Program-made: the position numbers and the translations under genes
DNA from: Sarcomyxa edulis
Lineage: Eukaryota > Basidiomycota > Agaricomycetes > Agaricales > Mycenaceae
DNA length: 64,000 bases
Assembly: GCA_009761415.1 (NCBI GenBank)
Contig: QUOL01000003.1
Location: forward strand, 806,001 to 870,000
Direction: 5' to 3'
Notes under the pieces: model-generated
Databases searched by the model: none
The model's input: the letters and a program-made list of their open reading frames with translations, nothing else
What the model was told of the DNA's origin: nothing
Shown here: one piece after another, positions 36,700 through 45,797 of the stretch
Layout: the number at the start of each line of letters is the position of its first letter
Numbering within the stretch: position 1 is the first letter of the stretch

Positions 36700-38988
36700 A
36701 TGGGATATACACGCATTCCACTCGATAAGTTTATCGAGACGTTCTCGACATCGACGGGTACGACGGCCATCTCGAGTTGCGAATGGTGTCCAGCTAACAG
36801 CGAATTAAGAGCTATCTAGCGTCGCTTTGGGAGGGCAGGTCATTTCGGTTTCTGACGAGTTCTTTGCAGAGGCGTTTAATCTGTTACTGGTCGAAGTGAG
36901 CGCTACATACATCCGAGCCACAGGGAACCGGTTCCTCGAACTCTTATCTGTATAGCCCGCCCCGAGTCTCAAAGGCCAGTTTGGACCTAATGGCGCGTTG
37001 TTCAGTGGATGGGAAAGTAGAAGGCATAACCCTAGCTACGATTGGTGACTTAGGAACACTGAATTACCGTGCAGAGTATCTCACGTCTTATCTAGGTGTA
37101 TCATCAAACTCGGAACGTCTGGAGTCATCGAAGGTTTCGATGTCGATACTGCACACTTCAATGGTGTGTCCTGATCAAAATACTGCGGCAACGATAAGAA
37201 TCGTGGTATTCAACACTTCATCTCATCTAAGGCAACGAGGCTCCCCAAGTATCTATAAACATTCTCCATTCGACCGAATCTGTACCACCTCTGGTGAATG
37301 ATCCTAGAGTAGGTCCACACACCATTTAATCACCTCACAGTATATCTTACTATCGCAACAGTGGTCAGAGATTCTTCCCAAGGTTGACCTTGGTCCAAGT
37401 TCTCGACATCTATTCAAAGTTCCTGAATCCTCTCGCGTAAACTATGTCAAATTAAATATGTATCCAGACGGTGGCATCGTGAGTCTTGATTCTCATTACC
37501 TGATTCTGATTGATGCAAATCTACTAGGCCCGATTTCGCGTGTATGGATCAGTGTCCCCCGTTTACCCAGCGGACATATCGAAAACCTTCGATCTTGCCC
37601 ATGTATTCGCAGGGGGGCGCGTCGAATATACCTCAGATCAACATTTTGGTGTAGGTAGCAACCTCATACTTCCGGGGAGAGGTCAGAATCGCAAATCAAA
37701 TCATCTTCCGTCGAACCTTGACATCTTCGTTACTAGGCAAAGACATGGGCGATGGATGGGAAACAAAAAGAAGCCGAACGGTCGGTCACAGAGATTGGGT
37801 CGTCTTGAAACTGTGAGCCTCGAATATATGTTCAACGTAAAGTCTCTGTACTAAAGATATATTTCTCTGTAGAGGCGCCCCAGGACTTCTGGAGCAAGTC
37901 GAACTTGATACCAATCATTTCAAGGGAAACTTTCCAGAAAGCTGTGAGCTGCACGCCACTTCGATTCCCGAGTCTCATACCGTCACCTGGGGCAAAGATG
38001 ACCAGGATGTACAATGGACCCCCATTCTAGCCAGGACAAAATTGGGCCCCCACCGTCAACATTATTTTGTCTTGGACAATGTTCAAGGGAAGTCATATAC
38101 CCATGTAAAAGCCACAATATATCCCGATGGTGGACTCAAACGAATCAGAGTCATTGGTAAGAGAAGTGGAGGGAACGCGGCCGCAAACACGACCAGTCTT
38201 CAAGCCACTGGAGCTCCCGAGATCGGCAGCGAGATCATACCCAGAACTTCGCCTTCCACGAAATCCACTCCTGGTCCTAATCCCATACGGATTCCTGTTG
38301 TTCCCCTCACTCCAGAAGCATTCGCACCGTTCGGGAATGTAATACAGGCATACGGAGACCACGCCGCAGCGCCTCGTGGAACCGTTATCACACCTGCCAA
38401 TGGAGGCACTGCGAGTAAATTCCATAAACTTGCCTTGCTCGATTCGTCTTATCCAGCCACCTCTCGTGCCACATTGGGCTTATCGGTATACAGATGCTCA
38501 GCCTTTGAAGATGTCGAGGAATTGGACCTGACGGTTATGGAGAGACATCTCTTTACCACGCAGGCGTTTGTCCCTATGGGAAAGGGGGCCGGGGAAGGAT
38601 TGTCGGATCCCGGAGAAGCGTATCTAGTCGTGGTTACCCAGAATGGGGCGGACGACAAACCCGACCTAGCTCATGTACGGGCGTTTGTAGCGACAGGCGC
38701 TCAAGGCATCATGTACAATGCTGGCATATGGCGTAAGTGTATATACCCTCCTCTTCGCTTTGGCGTACTAAATTCCAGATCTTGGTCAGATCAACCCATG
38801 ACTGTTCTGAAAAAGGTATGCAAACCGTGCTCAAAGAGCCCCAAATGTTGTTGTTGACATTATCTCGTGCAGCCTATGGACTTTACATGCGTAGAGACCC
38901 AGGTTGGAGACGGTAGCAAAGCGGACTGCGAGATCGTTGAGTTGGATAGGCGTGGGGGTGTCCTTAAACTTATACTTCCAAAATACTG
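36700..38988 (+). CDS. Allantoicase fused to ureidoglycolate lyase
   Basis: This is a predicted bifunctional purine-degradation enzyme. Allantoicase splits allantoate to urea and ureidoglycolate, and ureidoglycolate lyase splits that to glyoxylate and urea. From 36700 ([16 protein letters not shown]) spliced exons give [60 protein letters not shown] and [20 protein letters not shown]. The second allantoicase repeat gives [35 protein letters not shown] and [19 protein letters not shown], ending [16 protein letters not shown] roughly 40-residue Ser/Thr/Pro linker leads without a stop into [20 protein letters not shown], the start of ureidoglycolate lyase, continuing [31 protein letters not shown] and [12 protein letters not shown]. 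It ends [11 protein letters not shown] at 38988. Both parts look full length. Confidence 0.9.
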
Positions 38989-41580
38989 ATTAGCTTTCTT
39001 GGTGCATTGATGTATATATACCTGCTCAGACGGTACCCTGTTCTGTGTCACTCTCCAAACTAATGCGTTGAGGGTAGTTCTCTGTACTAATTGTGCTCCG
39101 CAAGTGGGCGTCTAGTCGACGCCGTATAGGCTTTTGCTCCGAACACGACTCGGCAATACACAGGTACTGTGATTATCGTGCATCGACCAGCAATTCAACC
39201 TATATATATATTCATGGACACCGCTAAGATTAGCTCCTGGACAGCCCATGATTGGTGTGGCGTAGCTATATGCATAGCTGAAACCCATTCAGTTTATCTC
39301 CATTGCTATAGATGTCAACGCACTTCTCGACTATACTGTATCTCGAAATAGGTGGACGGCTGCGAAGATCCGTAGCTATAACCAGATGTTTTCTGCGGTC
39401 TTTTCGAAGATACAACATTTCTGGAGCCCGATCTCATCAAGAGGCTGATCAAGCAAGTCACTCCAAAGTCTTACGATGAAACTTCGTCATATTGACCAGG
39501 TCGCCAATTCGAGTTCTCTACGGGAGCTCCGATAGACAGTCGCGCTGAAAGAATGTCCCGAAGTGAATCAGTATCGTAGTCTTCTGAGGTAGGGGCACAT
39601 GAGATGGGAATCAGAACCATGTATATCAGGTTCTATGTTCTTGAGTAGGGAAACCTATGCAGAACCCGGAAAGTAACGTGTTCGTCGTTTCTGCATGGGC
39701 ATGCGGAATGAGACTCGAAAGCATGGAAAGAGATAGAGAATACATCGGAACGAGGAACCAGATCCCACATATGTGTAAGGACCGAGAAAGGGATATTTGG
39801 TAGTCTTCTCTTCTAGTGAAGATCAACAGATTTTCGATGACTACTACGCCAACGATGGTCAAAAACTAAAGGGCAGGTCTAAACAGACTAGTGAGAATGT
39901 CGATGACCGCCCATACGACAAGTTCCAAAGGACAAGCAACAAGAACGATGTAATGGTGAATAGCAGATATTGGATTTGGAATCATTGGCGTGCCGAAGAT
40001 GCAAAGACGCTGTATACTAGGATGACACGACACGGCAATCATGTCGACGAGCTCGTTCCAAGTATGTTCCGTCTGATGGGCACGGGTGAAGCGACCAAGA
40101 TCGATGTAAGGAATTCATTCGGAGTGTTGTGAACTGCCGGGCAAGGGCCGCATTCGTAGCAGATTCAGTATCGTGCCAAAGAGCTTCAAGTCCGTTGCCT
40201 AAGTTGTTCGCCATGTCGAAACTCGAAAGAAACCTCTGCTGTGTGAGTGCGACAATCGCCGTTCGGATTCCGTTCTTCTTATCTCGTCCTATGTATATGC
40301 TGTTCAACTCCAAGTCTCGTATAACATGGAAAGAATAGGTCGTTCGACTCGGACGAACATGCAGAGTCGTCGAACGGAAGCATTTTTCATTCCAATTGGC
40401 ACAGATCAGTGGCACATCTCCTTCGAATCCAAATCTGGCGTCTTTTCACTGGGTGCACCACTGCTGATTGATAAAGGATACGAGGAAACAACAGAGAAAG
40501 TACTGAGCAGTGCTGGATTGCGATGACTGGCGGGTAAGAACTAAGAAGAGAGCTCCGACTCTTTTGGCAATTTCAATTTGATCCGATCGAGACGATCGAG
40601 CCTCAGTCTCCTCTGCCGCAAACGCTCACGACGACTCGAAGCAGCTCATTATCAGCAACAACGAGCTCTTTGTCTTCCCCGGATAGATCCAGCTTGCTCT
40701 AGATGCCATCTGAAGAAACATCTTGACCCCAACTCGAAGATTCCAACATCAATGGGTGGAGCGATACTCATCCATCCAGTTCTCAATTGATATCTGGACG
40801 ACTGCTCTCAGCCTCCATGGCACTAAATAATCGCCACTGATCAAGTGGAAACGAGGACATTCTAATTCTGGCCGTGGTTCCCCTGTTTGTCGGACGTCCT
40901 GGATGCGCAACGATTGCTCCATCGTTGTATGCTATGTCCATTGGGAAGCTGGACCGACTGGACCGTCTTGGACACACCACTTTGAAAAGGCGCGCTGGCT
41001 CTGATACAATGTCCGTAAATGCTTTCTGTCTATGATAAACAGCTGTTTCCAAGGACCTGGTACACGACTAGAAATCTCTTGCGGCCGTTCGAATATCCAA
41101 ACCAGGTCTATTATCATCCATGTATTCATTGCCAGTGTAGCGGAAATAACTCGAAACCTGTGTTATTCTTATATCCACGACACTCCGAGTCGAGGGGACG
41201 GGCTAGGTAACTGGATGATGCAAGTAAGCAAAATATGTTGACTCCACTGTCGGGATATATATTTATAAACACCGTCCCCGTTAGTCTCTTCAGATGGGCA
41301 ATGCGTTGTCACTGGAACCTGGAGTCCGCCCATCCATCGCCGTTCTGGTTCTGCCTATAAAACTAGGATGGAAGTGTCATCAAATCTTCAGCTGGTCTCA
41401 CCCCCTCGAATTCTTCTACAGGCTCGATTTACTTCGGGTTTACTTCTTTTTGCCATCCATCTTTCCAAGACACTTCAAGTTCTGACTCTTTTTCTACGAC
41501 ACATCTGATCTCCTCACGACACCTACGTCTCTTCTACTCCAGATTTACAAATCCCATATCGTTCACGACAAATTTCCAAA
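38989..41580. other. 2.6 kb gene-poor stretch
   Basis: No gene could be supported. ORFs at 39797-40132 and 40129-40526 (plus) and 40017-40415 and 40783-41052 (minus) show no recognisable motif, no signal peptide and no good splice chain. A TATATATTTATAA word at about 41265-41277 and a TATAAAA at 41356 lie ahead of the next gene. The composition is mixed with no obvious repeat, so this may be a decayed gene or element. Confidence 0.45.
41356..41362 (+). promoter_or_regulatory. Possible TATA box of the Ser-Asp repeat protein gene
   Basis: TATAAAA lies about 220 bases before the ATG at 41581. It is followed by a pyrimidine-rich leader region (41440-41575) of the type found around fungal transcription starts. 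A second AT-rich word upstream, at about 41265, is an alternative. Confidence 0.4.
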
Positions 41581-43113
41581 ATGGTAAACAGACCCTCCAT
41601 CCTCCTCGCAGCCGTCGCTATCGGTGCTGCTTCCACTACCTACGCAGCGCCCGCTACAGAAGGTGCTGTCGCCCGAGCACAAGATGCATCGTTCAGGTAA
41701 TCATGCGCCTTCCAACATATTCCGTCTCATATACTGATACCTCCCCCCCTCAGACGCGGATGGTTCGCTCGTCAATCAGAAGACGGGGAAGAGTCCGATA
41801 TCCTCTCGTCCTCAACTATCACAGCCACGGGTACTCAAACAGCTGTTGGATCCGGTCCTTCGGATACAACTGGAGACATCGACTCATCTGGTGAGTAGCA
41901 CTTATACACCTCACAACTCTAATGCTAGGGCAATGCAATCCTAACTACATACAGATAAATCAAGCTCTAAATGTAAATGCGGAGGCCATCACAAACACTT
42001 CCAAAATGGCACACATGAACACCTCCACCCAATAGTAGACTCGCAAGACTCGACAGCCTCGGCATCGATCAAGCGATGGATCAGGTTCATGCCACGCGAG
42101 ACCACGACGGCTACGGCGACGGCTAGTGCTGGTGATACCACTTCGACGGACGTCGGTAGTCATAGTCATAGTCATGGTGGGGATATGGAAGGTGGGGATG
42201 AGTGTGATTGTGAGTGTGATGGCGATGACAATGGGAATGGAAGTGGAAGTGGGAGTGGGAGTGGAGATGAAGGGGATGGTAGTGATGATGGATCGGACAA
42301 CGGAGACGACGGTTCAGACGATGGCTCAGACGACGGAGACGACGGCTCGGACGATGGCTCTGATGATGGCTCTGACGACGGCTCAGACGACGGAGACGAC
42401 GGTTCCGATGATGGGTCGGACGACGGGTCAGACAATGGATCCGACAACGGCGACGATGGCTCTGATGATGGCTCTGACGACGGCTCAGACGATGGAGACG
42501 ACGGTTCGGACGATGGGACGGACGACGGGTCTGACGATGGGTCGGACGATGGCTCAGACAACGGAGACGACGGTTCGGACAACGGAGACGACGGGTCTGA
42601 CGATGGCTCTGATGACGGCTCAGACGACGGTTCGGACGATGGGTCGGACGATGGGTCGGACAACGGAGACGATGGCTCTGATGACGGGTCTGACGATGGC
42701 TCAGACAACGGCGACGATGGTTCGGACGATGGTTCGGGCAGCGGCGACGACGGCTCTGACAATGGAGACGACGGATCTGACAACGGAGACGATGGCTCAG
42801 ATGACAATGGAGACGACGGCTCAGACGATGGAACCACCGGAGGAACTACCGGGACCAATACTGGTGAGTACACCTTTCCTTCTCCTACTCTCCTTCTCCT
42901 TACCAACCACCCACAGACCACACCCATACCACATCAGCTTCCGGTGCATCCTCCACCACCACCTCCACCACCTCCACCGCTACCACCGCCAAGGGCACTG
43001 GCACGAAGACTACCACAGGCGCGTCTTCCACCTCTACTTCCACTTCGGGAACTGGTAGCGGGAGTGGGAGCGGGAAAGGTGGGAAAGGAAAAGGAAGTGG
43101 TTCGAAGGCTTAA
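41581..43113 (+). CDS. Secreted acidic Ser-Asp/Gly repeat protein
   Basis: The gene has four exons: 41581-41696, 41754-41890, 41955-42863 and 42938-43113, about 445 residues. The N-terminus (MVNRPSILLAAVAIGAASTT then YAAPA) is a clear signal peptide. A Ser/Thr region, a Cys/His cluster (CKCGGHHKHFQNGTHEHLHP), a second one (SHSHSHGGDMEGGDECDCEC) and about 200 residues of acidic repeats built from GSDDGSDDGSDNGDD units follow. After the last intron comes a Ser/Thr-rich stretch and a basic Gly/Lys/Ser tail (GKGGKGKGSGSKA). There is no GPI-type hydrophobic end. It is likely an extracellular, disordered, highly acidic protein that could bind calcium or other metals, but this is inference. The family is not recognised. 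Two in-frame 3' splice sites precede exon 4. Confidence 0.8.
42282..42830 (+). repeat. Coding tandem repeat (Ser-Asp-Asp-Gly array)
   Basis: An imperfect array of 12- and 15-nt units of the pattern GAY-GAY-GGN-TCN, with an interspersed GAC-AAC-GGA-GAC-GAC variant. Third positions differ between units while the amino acids are kept, so the array is old enough to have drifted under protein-level selection, or was built from mixed units. The stop-free repeat also opens long shadow frames on both strands. Confidence 0.9.
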
Positions 43114-43344
43114 GCTTTCAGTCCGAGTCCTGTTCTGTGTATCTATGTATCCATTGAAAAAGAATATATATTCGAGGTTGGGTACCTTTCTTTCTTTCGA
43201 GTGACTGGCTGCATGGTGCCACTGTGCCACTCGTGTCAAAGGAGGGTTTTCCGTTCACTGTCCTCACTGTCCCTGTCTTCTCATATCATATACTTCCCTC
43301 CCTACCACGTAAAACACGCACTAACTTACTGGCCCAACCAATCT

Positions 43345-43703
43345 CACCCACAGACCACACCCATACTACATCTCAGGCTACTTCGAATTCCGGTGCATTT
43401 TCGTCATTGTATCGTATGTATCCGTTCAAGAGATAAAGAAAAGAATAATACAAATTCGAGGTTGGGTACTTTTCTTTGTTTCTTTGTTTCTTTCTGTCGA
43501 CTGCATGGTCACGGTGCCACTGCGCCACTGGGTTTTTCGTTCAAGCTCTGAGTCGTTTATCAATGGTATCAGTATCGTGACTCTCAAAGAGTCAAGCTAG
43601 TCAAGAGTCAAATATCTCTCTCCATTCAGTGTCAGTGTCAGTGATTCCTGATTCTTGAAGTCCTAGTGTACACCCTCTTGTCACGGGCTTTCGGGTTCGG
43701 TGT
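43345..43703 (+). repeat. Decayed copy of the repeat-protein gene 3' end (copy B)
   Basis: The segment near 43350 repeats the intron-3 acceptor region of the Ser-Asp gene (CACCCACAGACCACACCCAT, then TTCCGGTGCAT). It continues with a version of its 3' UTR: GTATGTATCCGTTCAAGAGA, then TTCGAGGTTGGGTAC near 43456, then CTGCATGGT and a pair of CACTG words. The parent is at about 42908-43265. Most of exon 4 is missing from the copy. It carries no usable ORF. Confidence 0.7.
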
Positions 43704-43824
43704 CATGGCTTTTGAAAGTTAAGGTTCAAGTTCGATGCCACCAAGGTCCAACACTAAGCACTATGTAGTACTTCGGCATCACCGTGACGCGTACGGCGGC
43801 AACGTCTCGATATCACGACACCCG

Positions 43825-44042
43825 CGTGCCTTTCGAGGTTGGGTACTTTCTCTCGAGTGTGTCAATGCCACTGGTGTCGAGGGAGAGGAGGGGGTTTTCG
43901 TTTCGAGTTCCGACTCAGAGTCGTTTATCGATGGTACTTATCATGAATCTCAAAGAGAGTCAAGAGTCGAATATTTCTGTCCGGTCAGTGATGTCCGAAG
44001 TGTAAGTACTCCCTCTGGCCATGGGCTTTCGGGTTCGGTGTG
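43825..44042 (+). repeat. Second decayed copy (copy C)
   Basis: It starts with TTCGAGGTTGGGTACTTTCT, contains GACTCAGAGTCGTTTATCGA and AGAGTCAAGAGTCGAATAT, and ends with GGGCTTTCGGGTTCGGTGT. It is similar over more than 200 bases to 43455-43703 (copy B), with substitutions and small indels. No protein is encoded. Confidence 0.7.
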
Positions 44043-44519
44043 ACTTTTCAGCTTGCCATTGTGTGATTTTCGAGATTGTGCCACTGACTCGGACACCTCG
44101 AGCTCGGCAACGCCTCACGGCATCCGTGGAACTGTCGTCGTCGTCCTCGGAATTACACACGAGCAATTAAACCTCCTCCCTCCGACTCGGAGTTCGGCTG
44201 CGGTGCGGGAGAAACATCATGCATCAAGCCGCAAGCCTCCGTACCATCACAGTCACCGAGATTCGAGAGAGAGGTACGCGTTCGAATCCAAATCGCGGTT
44301 CATTTCGATCTATAGGACTAGGACTTGAGTTGTTCGCAGATAAAGCTGGGATTACTCTTAGAATATCAATATTGGGGATGCGAGATCGACTCTCTTACTT
44401 ACATCGACATGGAGCGTAGAAAAATTATTTGGGACACTGTACTGCATATATGTAGTGAAAAGCACAATGAATCTAATAGTAAGGGTACCAACGAACCTAC
44501 ACCTTCATCTACACCTACT

Positions 44520-45590
44520 CTAACACTGCGACCCACCATCGTCCAATCTATCAAGCAGTCCCTGCACCTCCTTGACAGCCTCTTTCCGTTCCCTGCGTAT
44601 ATCATCGCGTGATTCACCGTCTCGCGATCCACCGGAAGAGGCGGCACCGGAAGAGGCAGAGGGGGCGGTGATACCGTCGAGACGGAGTAGAGATTGGAGG
44701 AGGAGTTCGGAGAGACGCGTGCGTTCCTTCTCTTTTTCTTTTTCGTGTGCGTGCTGCTGGTGCTGCTGGTGTTGAGGATACGCGTTCGGGTTGTGGTGCT
44801 GACGTCCATGGTGAGGCATCGGATTCGACCCAGACCCAGACCCCCCGGCAGCATTGGTGAGAAACAACTCAACACCAGGCGCGAGCTCTGCCCGAACTTT
44901 AGTGAGTTCGGAGTGGATCTGGGAGATGGTGGATTGTTGGGATACGGATTTTGGGTCCATTCGTGTTGCGGCGTCATTATTGTTGTTGTTGTGGGGAGAC
45001 GGAGATGAAGTTGAAGATGAAGTTGAAGGGGAAGAAGCAGGGACGGGGAGGGGGACGGTGGGAGATGGGTTATCGGAGCCAATGAGGACTATGACTGAGT
45101 TTGGACGGAGGTGGTATGCGGATACTGGGGACGTGGACCAGGAGCGGGTAGGAGGGTGGAGGAGAGTGGGAGAGGGTGAGCGGACCGAGGGGATCAGATA
45201 AGGAGTTAGATGGACAGTTTGAATTGGAATTGGAAGGACGGAGGTAGTAATAGCCATAGTGTTGTTGTTGATACGAGTATAGAACGGATCATGTTTCATA
45301 GAAGAAGGCTTAGGAATGAGTGAACGGATCAAGTGCAAGCTGAATGGGATGGAATGGGATGCTGACTGGGTAAATTATCATCCCGCATAGTAGCACCGGC
45401 GTGGATGAGTTTGAAGGCATTGAGTGGGAGGTGGGTGTATTCTGCGAGTGATTTGCGGATAGTGGATAGTTTTGTGTCTGGGGAGGGTAGGTCGAAGGTT
45501 ATCCTGGCGGGAGTGGTGGTTAGTGGTGGCGGCTATAGGACTACTAGGGTGGACTGACCTTTCTTTTCCCCATTTCACAGTAACAGGCAT
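44520..45590 (-). CDS. BAG-domain co-chaperone with ubiquitin-like N-terminus
   Basis: This is a Bag1-type nucleotide exchange factor for Hsp70, probably also docking to the proteasome through its ubiquitin-like part. Exon 1 (from 45590) gives MPVTVKWGKER and uses a GTCAGT donor. Exon 2 gives ITFDLPSPDTKLSTIRKSLA and FKLIHAGATMRDDNLP. After an intron at 45366-45125 the Ubl finishes as SAYHLRPNSVIVLIGSD. A Ser/Pro/Asn linker follows, then the BAG domain helices STISQIHSELTKVRAELAPG, TRLSELLLQSLLRLDGI and RRERKEAVKEVQGLLDRLDD, ending GGSQC at 44520. A His/Gln-rich loop (NAYPQHQQHQQHAHEKEKEK) interrupts the BAG helices. It is divergent from the MAPKK gene over only 207 bp. Fission yeast Bag101/Bag102 are the closest named relatives. 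Confidence 0.85.
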
Positions 45591-45797
45591 CGCGACTAAG
45601 GGTAAGGTGGTGGTGGCTCAGTTGGTGGCACAGTAACTACCGGCTCAGTTAATGGCTACTGGCTCAGCTTGCGACTCACGCCTGCGTTCGATGACTTCAT
45701 TACAAAATTGAGGGCAAAGAGTCTTCTCTTCATTCCTCCCTACTACTCATTCACTCCTCCTCCTCCTCCATCCCCTTACATCCTCTCCTCTGCCGCC
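45591..45797. promoter_or_regulatory. Short bidirectional promoter, BAG gene / MAPKK
   Basis: 207 bp between the two divergent start codons. It contains direct repeats of a GGCTCAGTT/GGCTCAGCT word (about 45616-45672) and, towards the kinase, a CT-rich leader with a run of TCC triplets. Both genes must draw their upstream control from here or from inside each other. Confidence 0.5.

Larger units (their letters stand above)
43114..44519. other. Spacer of duplicated non-coding sequence
   Basis: 1.4 kb between the Ser-Asp repeat protein stop and the BAG gene stop. It is largely made of the two decayed copies listed above plus unrecognised sequence from 44043 to 44519. ORFs in this stretch are fortuitous. 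Confidence 0.5.

Noticed and set aside
42172..42927. Antisense 251-codon frame rich in Pro-Ser-Ser-Glu over the same repeat
   Set aside because: Mirror image of the repeat; no start context, no flanking exons and no unique sequence outside the repeat.
42126..43058. Second long plus-strand frame (about 310 codons) over the Ser-Asp repeat, Met/Thr-rich
   Set aside because: It is a by-product of a stop-free repeat with a unit length divisible by three. It lacks a signal peptide and consistent splice sites, and the other frame has a clean gene structure.
44270..44300. GTTCGAATCC word as a tRNA T-arm
   Set aside because: No matching acceptor stem, D-arm or anticodon arm could be built around it, nor around similar words at 40425 and 41089.
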